This document shows positions 54,855-62,741 of a DNA stretch of 64,000 nt, piece after piece. Origin of the DNA: Pseudomonas sp. MM211 (GTDB lineage Bacteria; Pseudomonadota; Gammaproteobacteria; Pseudomonadales; Pseudomonadaceae); the NCBI RefSeq assembly GCF_020386635.1, contig NZ_CP081942.1, positions 2,728,001-2,792,000 of the forward strand. Direction: 5' to 3'. Under the pieces are notes generated by a model. The model made no database searches. It was not told the DNA's origin and worked only from the letters and a program-made list of their open reading frames with translations. The position numbers were made by a program, and so were the translations under genes. Every line of letters begins with the position of its first letter. The first letter of the stretch is position 1.

Positions 54855-57800
54855 TTACTCCGCTTTGTGCAGTGGGTGATTGTCGGTTTGCTTAGGCTTG
54901 GTACGCAGCAGCGAGAGCACCCAGACGAAGAAGATCGGCACAAAGATCACCCCGAGCAAGGTCGCGCTGAACATGCCGCCCAGCACCCCGGTACCGATGG
55001 CGCGCTGGCTGGCAGCACCGGCGCCGCTGGCGATCACCAGGGGAACCACGCCGAGCATGAAGGCCATGGAGGTCATGATGATTGGCCGGAAGCGCAGGCG
55101 TGCCGCTTCGATGGCAGCATCGCGCAGGGAATAACCTTCCTCCCACAGATCCTTGGCGAACTCGACGATAAGGATGGCGTTCTTCGCCGCCAGGCCGATC
55201 ACGGTGATCAGGCCGACCTTGAAGTACACATCGTTGGGCAGGCCGATGGCCGTCACCGCAAGCACTGCGCCGAGTGCGCCGACCGGTACGATGAGCATCA
55301 CCGTCAGCGGAATCGCCCAGCTCTCGTAAAGGGCGACCAGCAGCAGGAAGACCACCACGATGGCCAGGGCGAAGAGAATCACCGCCTGGCCGCTGGCGAC
55401 CTTCTCCTGATAGGACAGGCCCGTCCACTCGTAGCCGATGCCTTCCGGCAGGTCGCCAGCGATGCGTTCCAGTTCGGCCATGGCCTCGCCGGTGCTGACG
55501 CCAGGGGCGGCGTCGCCGGAAATGCGGATCGACGGATAACCGTTGTAGCGGGCAACCTGTGTCGGGCCTTCTTCCCACTGCGTGGTCACGAAGGCGCTCA
55601 GCGGTACCAGGCTGCCGCTGTCGTTGGGCACGTGCAGCTTGAGTACGCTGTCTGGCGTCATCCGCGCAGCTTGCTCGGCTTGCACGACGACGCGCTGCTG
55701 GCGACCGGCGTTGGCGAAATCGTTGATCACTGAGGAGCCGAACGCGGTAGACAGCGCACTGCTGATCGACTCGAAGCTGACGCCCTGAGCGCGTGCCTGA
55801 TCGCGGTCGATGATCAGGCGCAACTGTGGCGCTTCGGCCAGGCCCTCCATCATGCCGTACAGGAACAACGGATTACCGTTGACCTTGCCCAGCACTTCGT
55901 CACGCGCCGCGAGCAGCGCTTCACGGCCCAGACCACCCCGGTCTTGCAGGCGCAAGGAGAAACCACCCGAGTTGCCCAACCCTTCGATAGGCGGCGGTGG
56001 AACAGCCATCATGGCGCCGTCGTCAAGGTTGGCGAAGCGCCCGTTGACCGCCGCGGTTTCGGCTTGCACCGATTGTTCGTCGTTACGCTCGACCAGTCCT
56101 TGAGTAGCGGGAAAGCGATGGCGGCGTTTTCACCCATGCCCGAGAAGCTGAAGCCCAGCACCACGAACGAAGTCGCTACGGCTTCACGAGTGGCGAGGAA
56201 TTCCTCCAGCTCCTTGGCGGTCGACGAGGTGCGCTCGCGGGTGGCGCCCGGAGGCAGCTGGATATCGACGATCATGTAGCCCTGGTCTTCGACCGGCACG
56301 AAGGATTCCGGCAAGCGCAGGTAGAAGAAGCCCATCAGAATCACGATGCCCAGGTAGACGAACATGAAGCGCCCGGCGCGTGGCACCAGCTTGCTGTTGA
56401 GTTTCGTGTAACGCCCGGTCAGCCCGGTGAACTTACGGTTGAACCAGCCAAAGAAACCGGTCTTTTCGTGGTGCCCCTGGGGGATCGGCTTGAGCAGGGT
56501 GGCGCACAGCGCGGGCGTGAAGGTCAGCGCCAGGAAGCCCGAGAACAGGATCGACACCGCCAGTGACAGCGAGAACTGCTGGTAGATCACACCCACCGAG
56601 CCGGACATGAACGCCAGTGGCAGGAACACCGCCGACAGCACCAGGGTGATGCCGAGGATCGCCCCGGAGACCTGGCCCATGGCCTTGATGGTCGCCGGCA
56701 CCGGATCCAGGCCTTCTTCGGCCATGATCCGTTCGACGTTCTCCACCACCACGATGGCATCGTCCACCAGAATACCGATGGCCAGCACCATGCCGAACAT
56801 GGTCATCATGTTCACCGAGAAGCCGAGCAGGTACATGAAGGTCAGCGTACCGAGCAGGCACACCGGCACCACGATGGAGGGAATCAGCGTGTAACGCACG
56901 TTCTGCAGGAACAGGAACATCACCAGGAATACCAGCACCATGGCTTCGGCCAGGGTCATGATGACCTTGTCGATGGCCACGTCGACGAACCGCGAGGTGT
57001 CGTACGGCATGGAGAACTGCACGTTATCCGGGAAGTTGGCCGACAGCTCGGTCAGGCGCTGCTTGACCGCTTCGGCGGTCTGGATGGCATTGGCGCCCGG
57101 TGCCAGCTGCACGGCGGCGGCCACGGCGGGTTTACCGTCCTGGCGTGAGCCGAAGTTGTAGTCCTGGCTGCCGATTTCGATGCGTGCGACATCGCCCAGG
57201 GTCAGGCGTGAGCCGTCCTGGTTGGCGCGCAGCACGATGGCGGCGAACTCTTGCGGGTTATCCAGGGTGCCCTTGACCGCCAGGGTCGCGGTCAGCTCCT
57301 GCTCCGCCGTACCCGGCGTGCTGCCGAAGGCGCCCGCCGGCACCTGTACGTTCTGGGCACGAATGGCGTTGTTGACGTCGTCGATCGACAGGCCGTAACC
57401 CACCAGCTTCTGCGGGTCGATCCACACGCGCATGGCGGCTTCGGAGGCAAAGAACTGCAGCTTGCCGACACCCGGCACACGGCGGATCTCGTTGTTGATG
57501 TTACGCGCCGCATAGTCGGCCAGCGCCGTGGTGTCATCGTTCGCGCTGCCGTCCTTGTAGCTCAGCGCGTAGATCAGCAGAAAGCCGGCAGTGGCTTGTT
57601 CGGTCTGGATACCAAGGGTGAGCACCGCCTGAGGCATACGTGCCTCGGCACGTTTCAAGCGGTTCTGCACGTCGACCTGGGCCAGCTCGGGATCGGTGCC
57701 CGGCTGGAAGGTCACGGTGATTTCAGCGATACCGTTGGCGTTGCTGGTGGACTCGAAGTACAGCAGGTTCTTCGCGCCGTTGAGCTCTTCCTCGATCACG

Positions 57801-57988
57801 CTGGTGACCGAGTCGGTCAGCACCTGCGCCGAAGCGCCCGGATAGGTGGCGGTAACGGTGATCTGCGGCGGCGCCACGTTGGGGTATTGCGCCACCGGCA
57901 AAAAGGGGATGGCCAGCAAGCCGCCCATCGTGATGAACAGGGCGACTACCCAGGCAAAGTTGGGGCGCCGGATAAAAAACAAGGACAT
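54855..57988 (-). pseudogene. RND multidrug efflux pump, frameshifted (MexB/AcrB-like, HAE1)
   Basis: A complete RND transporter would be about 1044 residues, but it is split. The N-terminal frame (57988 downward) begins MSLFFIRRPNFAWVVALF and reads normally through 'AIAFPLLKDWS' (about residue 633). Then one base is missing at 56088-56092 (TGG-TC-GAG), after which the rest continues in the next frame to 54857 ('ERNDEQSVQAETAAVNGRF' onward). The first frame stops at 56009. Both halves keep all expected motifs, including 12 TM helices and the proton-relay region 'VLVDDAIVVVENVERIM', so loss is recent or a sequencing error. Substrate class unknown. Confidence 0.85.
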
Positions 57989-58002
57989 GTCGTTGCTCCG
58001 AC

Positions 58003-59169
58003 TTATTGCGCCTGGGGAGTGGTGTCGTTCTGCGTTTCAGCGCCTGGCTGACGCGGCACGACTTTGGCGCCCGGTCGGATTGCCGCCAGGGAGCTGGTGA
58101 TGATCTGGTCGCCGGCCTTCAGGCCTTCGGTGATCTGCCAGCGTGCGCCCTGCATGCTGCCGGTGGTGACCGGACGCGCTTCCACGGTGTTCTCGGCACC
58201 CAGCAGCATCACGCTGGCCTTGCCGTCCGCGGAGCGCTGCACGGCGCGTTGCGGCACCAGGATGGCGTCCTGATCGAGGCCCTGCGGGGTGCGTACGCGC
58301 ACGTACATGCCCGGCAGCAACACGCCATTCGGGTTTTCGAAGCGCCCGCGCAGGGCGATCTGGCCGGTACTGCGGTCTACGGAGATATCGGTGAACAGCA
58401 GGGTGCCTTTGCTCTCGATATCGGTGCCGTCGACGCTCAGCGACAGTGTCTTGTCGCCGTCACCGGACACCTTGCCGTCGGCAATGGCGGCGCGCAGGCG
58501 CAAGGCATCGGCAGCCGGCTGAGTGAAGTCGGCGTAGACCGGGTCGAGTTGCTGAATGCGCGCGAGCAGGGTGGTTTCGCCCTGGCCGACCAGTGCGCCT
58601 TCAGTGACTTGCGCACGGCCGATACGCCCGGCGATAGGCGCGCGCACCTGTGCATAACCTACGTCCAGCTGCGCGGTTTCCACGTTGGCCTGGGCCGAAC
58701 GCTTGTCAGCCTGAGCGCTTTGCAGGGCAGCGCGAGCGACGTCGAAGTCCTGTTGGCTGACGGCGTCTATCTTGACCAGCGGCTCGTAGCGTTTAACGGT
58801 GGCTTGAGCCTGGAACAGCTGCGCTTCGGCGCGAGCCAGTTCGCCCTGAGCACGAGACAGCGCAGCTTTGAACGGCGCGGGATCGATCTGGAACAGCAGG
58901 TCGCCCGCCTTGACGTCGGCGCCTTCCTCGAAGGTACGCTTGAGCACGATACCGGCGACCCGAGCGCGCACTTCGGCGACGCGTACGGGCTCGATACGGC
59001 CCGGCAATTCGGCGACCACGGTGAAGGGCTCGGTCTTGACGGTAAGCACGTCGACTTCGCGGGGCGGCGCCTCCCCCCAGCCTTGCTCGCCCTTGTCACA
59101 GCCGGCGAGGCTGATCGCTACCAAAAGGGTTATCGCCGAAAAAACGCAACGCTCGCGAATCGTGCTCAT
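58003..59169 (-). CDS. Periplasmic adaptor subunit of the RND efflux pump (MexA/AcrA family)
   Basis: Membrane-fusion lipoprotein of 388 residues. The lipobox is at 'ISLAGCDKG' (about residues 20-26). Then come the beta-barrel, lipoyl ('GRIEPVRVAEVRARVAGIVL') and alpha-hairpin regions, with 'AQVRAPIAGRIGRAQVTEG' as the second lipoyl half. It is the first gene of the operon; the pump starts 14 bases after it. Intact, unlike the pump gene. Confidence 0.93.
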   Translation of the reverse strand: MSTIRERCVFSAITLLVAISLAGCDKGEQGWGEAPPREVDVLTVKTEPFTVVAELPGRIEPVRVAEVRARVAGIVLKRTFEEGADVKAGDLLFQIDPAPFKAALSRAQGELARAEAQLFQAQATVKRYEPLVKIDAVSQQDFDVARAALQSAQADKRSAQANVETAQLDVGYAQVRAPIAGRIGRAQVTEGALVGQGETTLLARIQQLDPVYADFTQPAADALRLRAAIADGKVSGDGDKTLSLSVDGTDIESKGTLLFTDISVDRSTGQIALRGRFENPNGVLLPGMYVRVRTPQGLDQDAILVPQRAVQRSADGKASVMLLGAENTVEARPVTTGSMQGARWQITEGLKAGDQIITSSLAAIRPGAKVVPRQPGAETQNDTTPQAQ

Positions 59170-59230
59170 GCTTCACCTGGGGCTCAGCCCATTTAGTTAG
59201 TACTCGAAAGGCGCGAATGATCGTGTATAA

Positions 59231-59262
59231 CTGCAAATGAGTCAATATTGGCTCATTTGCAG
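59231..59262. promoter_or_regulatory. 32-bp palindrome between TetR and efflux genes, probable TetR operator
   Basis: CTGCAAATGAG (59231-59241) and its exact complement CTCATTTGCAG (59252-59262) flank a nearly symmetric core TCAATATTGG with a single mismatched pair. It sits in the intergenic region between the divergent genes, where a TetR dimer or pair of dimers should bind. The exact -35/-10 elements could not be placed. Confidence 0.78.
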
Positions 59263-59356
59263 TTTTTGTGGACAAAGTAGATAGTCCCCTTGAGGAAAAA
59301 GGTTTTTCCTGCACAATGACGCGCCGTTGCCGACGCCCGAATGAAGATTGGATTTG

Positions 59357-59917
59357 ATGCTTAGACCCGCTGCTGAAGAAAAATTGCTCAAGGCCCTTGC
59401 GGTCGCCATCGTCGAGCACCCGCGTGGCACCTTCAAGGAAATAGCCCAGGCTGCCGGGGTGAGCAAGGCGACGCTCAACCGTTTTTGCGGAACCCGCGAT
59501 AACTTGATCGAAATGCTCTTCGATTACGGCTCGGTGGTCATGAATCAGCTCATCGCCGATGCCGATCTGCAGCACGCTCCGCCGCAGGAGGCTCTGCAGC
59601 GTCTGGTCGACGGGCACCTGGCCCATCGCGAGCTGCTGGTGTTCCTGATCTTCCAATGGCGCCCGGACTCGCTGGACGAGTGTGGCGAAGACGCGCGCTG
59701 GTTGCCCTATACCAATGCGCTGGATCAATTCTTTCTGCGCGGCCAGCGTGAAAACGTGTTTCGCATAGACATCGGCGCCCCGGTGCTGACCGAGCTCTTC
59801 GCTTCCTTGCTGTTCGGCCTGGTCGATGGCGAGCGTCGCGGGCGTGTGGCACGCGCCGGCATGGGCTCCTCGCTGATGCAGTTCTTCATGCAGGGTGCTG
59901 CCGCTGTACAACAGTGA
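59357..59917 (+). CDS. TetR-family repressor of the efflux operon
   Basis: 186 residues: N-terminal HTH (about 20-45, 'TFKEIAQAAGVSKATLNRF') and a helical ligand-binding domain. It is divergent from the efflux operon, so it probably represses it and itself; a 32-bp palindrome lies between them. The ATG at 59357 is chosen although no strong SD is seen; a TTG three codons earlier is possible. Helix 3 'KATLNRFCGTRDNL' is unusual in having Leu-Asn-Arg where many TetRs have Tyr-Tyr/His-His. Confidence 0.85.
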   Translation: MLRPAAEEKLLKALAVAIVEHPRGTFKEIAQAAGVSKATLNRFCGTRDNLIEMLFDYGSVVMNQLIADADLQHAPPQEALQRLVDGHLAHRELLVFLIFQWRPDSLDECGEDARWLPYTNALDQFFLRGQRENVFRIDIGAPVLTELFASLLFGLVDGERRGRVARAGMGSSLMQFFMQGAAAVQQ

Positions 59918-60051
59918 GTGCGTTCAGACGGCGATCGCCCGACGAGCGCTTCGGGCGGGATGGCTGATAAGATGGCGCAAACAACGTGGCAGGCAGATTT
60001 GCCCCAGGCCGGATTACGCACAGGGATGCTGCGCCTCGCGGAGAAAGATGC

Positions 60052-60375
60052 ATGAATGTACAAGTGATCGAGCGTGACGGAGAACCGGAATACGCCGTAC
60101 TGCCTTGGGCCGAGTATCAGGCGCTGCTGCAGGCCGCCGGCAAGAGTGTCGCCGCCCCGTCGACCCAGCCTGTCACCGATGCGCCGAAGCCGTTGACGCA
60201 ACTGGCCCAGTTACGCGAGGGCAAGGGCCTGAGCCGCGATGAGCTGGCCCGCGCCGTGGGCATCAGCCCCCATTACCTGGCCATGATCGAAAGTGGCGAA
60301 CGGCAGCCCGATGCCGCGATCCTGCGGGCCCTGGCCTGGGTACTCGGCATCTCCGGCTGGGAGGCGGGTGCATGA
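60052..60375 (+). CDS. XRE-family helix-turn-helix protein with Phd-like N-terminal part
   Basis: 107 residues. The first 25 ('NVQVIERDGEPEYAVLPWAEYQALL') resemble the N-terminal strand-helix start of antitoxins such as RelB/HigA or Phd. After a Pro-rich linker, a classic XRE HTH occupies about 50-105 ('REGKGLSRDELARAVGISPHYLAMIE'). The ATG at 60052 precedes the conserved part; the ORF runs further upstream without an SD. Its stop overlaps the next gene's start (ATGA), so the two are coupled. Toxin-antitoxin function is not established. Confidence 0.8.
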   Translation: MNVQVIERDGEPEYAVLPWAEYQALLQAAGKSVAAPSTQPVTDAPKPLTQLAQLREGKGLSRDELARAVGISPHYLAMIESGERQPDAAILRALAWVLGISGWEAGA

Positions 60376-60737
60376 GCGTGCGCATCAGCCGCGTGCATTG
60401 GGAGGCGCTGCTGGCCGCACTGGACGATGCCCGTCGGCAGCGCCACCTGTTGACCTATCGCGCGCTGATCGAGCGCCTGGCGCTGCCAGCGCCGGCCATG
60501 CAGACCCTAGCCGCCGCACTGGAACACTTGGCTGCACTGGATGCCCGTGGCGAGCGCCCGCTGCGCAGTGCGTTGGTGATTAGCCAGGGTGCCAGCCGTC
60601 TGCCGCGTACCGGTTTCTTCGAATGTGTCACCCGCCTGGGGCGCTTTGACGGTGCTTCTGACGGCGTGGCTGCTGCCTCCTGGCACGCCGCTGAAGTAAC
60701 CCGTGTGTTCGAGTTCGACTACCCCGCGGAGCCCTGA
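60372..60737 (+). CDS. Hypothetical protein coupled to the HTH gene
   Basis: 121 residues, no recognised domain: a helical start ('SRVHWEALLAALDDARRQ', 'YRALIERLALPAPAMQTLAAAL') and a C-terminal 'TGFFECVTRLGRFDG' ... 'VTRVFEFDYPAEP'. It overlaps the HTH gene by 4 bases, and its 3' end overlaps the convergent EAL-CBS-GGDEF gene by 19 bases. I recall unnamed genes in the same place beside prc in P. aeruginosa, so this looks like a conserved core gene. Function unknown. Confidence 0.75.
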   Translation: MSVRISRVHWEALLAALDDARRQRHLLTYRALIERLALPAPAMQTLAAALEHLAALDARGERPLRSALVISQGASRLPRTGFFECVTRLGRFDGASDGVAAASWHAAEVTRVFEFDYPAEP

Positions 60738-62503
60738 GTGAGCGCGCCCTGTAGGGTATGCGTATCGATCACGTGCAGGCTGTAACCCGGCACCGCCTTG
60801 GCATGGCGCTTGGCTTCCGAGGCCAGGCCGGCCAACTCGCTGGCGTCCAGTAGGGCACAGTGCTGCGGATGCAGATGGACGACGCCGAGTGACAGTGACA
60901 GCAGCGGAAACTCCTCGCGTTGCCCCTGGCGGTTGTGACTGACGAAGCAGCCGGCATCCAGATGCTCATCCAGATAGAAGCGCCGGCACTGTCCCTGAAA
61001 GTCTTCCAGCAGCCGGTTGAGGCGTGCGCGCCAGTCTTTCGAGCCGAACACCAGCAGGAAATCGTCGCCGCCGATATGGCCGACGAAGTCGCGTGTCGGG
61101 TCGATCCGTTCGTTCAGGCAATGCGCCAGGCACAGCAGCACTTCGTCGCCCTTGGCGTAACCGTAGAGGTCGTTGAAGGGTTTGAAGCTGTCGATGTCGA
61201 CGTAGCAGATCACCGCTTCACGGCTCTGCTGCAACAGCCGCGTCAGGCACTGCTGGATGGGCACGTTGCCCGGAAGCAGGGTCAGCGGGTTGGCGTAACG
61301 GGCCTGCTGGATCTTCAGTTCGGTGATCAGCTTGAGCACGTCAATGACCCGGCCGAGGCCCAGGTAGCGGCCGTCCACGGTAATCACGAAATCCTCTTCG
61401 ATACGCTGGCGTGCGCGACTGGTCAGCAGGCGGCTGACCTTCTGCAGCGACTGACTGATTTCCACGGCGAGAAAATCGTTGCTCATCAGGCGGCTGATCG
61501 GTTTGCGGGCGAACAGTTCGGTGGCGAAGGGCTTGAGCAGCACCTCCGACAGTGAGTGGCGATGCACGATGCCGACTGGTCGCTGCTCCTCGTCCAGCAC
61601 CGCCAGCGAGTTGAGGTTGGCCTGGGCACGGAAGGCTTCCAGCACGTCAGCGGTGGGGGTGCTGATGGATACGGCCGGGTGCTCGTTGAGCAAGGCTGTA
61701 AGATCGCTGCCTTCCTCGCTGAGCGAGATCGGCGGGTTGCCCAAAACCGGTAGCAGCGTGCGTGCGTCGGTTGGTGGATGATCCTGAGGGCGGCAGAGCA
61801 GGTAGCCTTGAAGCAGATCGACGCCCATTTCGCAGAGTACGGCGAGCTCTTCCTCGAGCTCGATGCCTTCGGCGATTACTTGTGCGCGTGAAGCCTTGGC
61901 CATTTGCAGGATGGAGCCGACGAACTCACGCTTGACCGAATCCTGATGGATGCCATCGATGAAATGACGGTCGATCTTTACGTAATCGGGGCGTAGCTCC
62001 GACCACAGGCGCAGGCTCGAATAACCGGCACCGAGGTCGTCGAGCGCGATGGAAAAGCCCATGTCGCGGTAGTGGTGCAGGGCCGTGTCGAGCAAGTTGA
62101 AGTCGTCGGTGGGCGACTGCTCCGTCAGTTCGATCACTACCCGGCTCGGCGGAATGCCGTAGGTCTGCAGCAACTGCAGGGTTCGGCCCGGCTGGTGTCG
62201 GGCATCGAGCAGTGAATCCGGCGATACGTTGAGAAACAGCAGGCCGTCCAGTTTCAATTCGCTGAAGCGGCGGCAGGCACTCTTGCGGCAAGCCAGCTCC
62301 AACTCGTTGAGCAGCCCGGTTTGCCGAGCCGCAGCGAACAGCGTGATCGGCGAATGCAGTGGGCTGTTGGACGGGCCGCGAGTGAGCGCTTCATAGCCAA
62401 GAATGCGCCGTTCGGAGAGCGACACGATGGGCTGAAACAGGCTATGCAGGTCGCCGTGCGCGAGGATCTGGCCCAGCGCGCTCAATTGCTCGGTGACGGT
62501 CAT
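60719..62503 (-). CDS. EAL-CBS-GGDEF c-di-GMP signalling protein
   Basis: 594 residues. The EAL domain is N-terminal (about 15-250) with intact EAL ('GYEALTRGP'), 'VVIELTEQSP', 'IALDDLGAGYSSLRLWSELR', 'YVKIDRHFIDG' and 'VIAEGIELEEE'. A pair of CBS modules follows (about 275-400), a nucleotide-sensing unit. The GGDEF domain is C-terminal, with GGDDF ('FVGHIGGDDFLLV') instead of GGDEF, so cyclase activity is doubtful and it may bind GTP as a regulator. It may match PA3258 of P. aeruginosa (from memory). Not in an operon; it overlaps the convergent gene. Confidence 0.9.
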   Translation of the reverse strand: MTVTEQLSALGQILAHGDLHSLFQPIVSLSERRILGYEALTRGPSNSPLHSPITLFAAARQTGLLNELELACRKSACRRFSELKLDGLLFLNVSPDSLLDARHQPGRTLQLLQTYGIPPSRVVIELTEQSPTDDFNLLDTALHHYRDMGFSIALDDLGAGYSSLRLWSELRPDYVKIDRHFIDGIHQDSVKREFVGSILQMAKASRAQVIAEGIELEEELAVLCEMGVDLLQGYLLCRPQDHPPTDARTLLPVLGNPPISLSEEGSDLTALLNEHPAVSISTPTADVLEAFRAQANLNSLAVLDEEQRPVGIVHRHSLSEVLLKPFATELFARKPISRLMSNDFLAVEISQSLQKVSRLLTSRARQRIEEDFVITVDGRYLGLGRVIDVLKLITELKIQQARYANPLTLLPGNVPIQQCLTRLLQQSREAVICYVDIDSFKPFNDLYGYAKGDEVLLCLAHCLNERIDPTRDFVGHIGGDDFLLVFGSKDWRARLNRLLEDFQGQCRRFYLDEHLDAGCFVSHNRQGQREEFPLLSLSLGVVHLHPQHCALLDASELAGLASEAKRHAKAVPGYSLHVIDTHTLQGALTQGSAG

Positions 62504-62690
62504 GGCAGGTCTCTGTGCAAATCAGGGAGCGAGCACACGGCGGGGATACCGTACGCGGATAAGTACTGCTGAATGCTCGGGATTTCACTACAGATTGATG
62601 ACCGTTTAATGACCGCTGAGCGCCGTCAAAAAATAAAGGAGCGGTTTTTGACGGCTGTCGAGACCGTGTGCCAGAGAGAAACGCTGGCCC

Positions 62691-62722
62691 ATAAAAAAGG
62701 GCGTCGTATTCACGACGCCCTT
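62691..62722 (-). terminator. Terminator of prc
   Basis: Read on the minus strand, AAGGGCGTCGT (62722-62712) pairs exactly with ACGACGCCCTT (62707-62697) around loop GAAT, followed by TTTTTTAT. Confidence 0.92.
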
Positions 62723-62741
62723 GCTGGTTAGCGCTTGCCTG

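Noticed and set aside
59341..59364. A 7-codon ORF just before the TetR gene
   Set aside because: No SD and too short; overlaps the TetR start only by chance.
60052..60737. Calling the HTH/hypothetical pair a toxin-antitoxin system
   Set aside because: The order and the second protein's lack of any toxin motif, together with its apparent conservation beside prc, do not support it; kept only as an open question.
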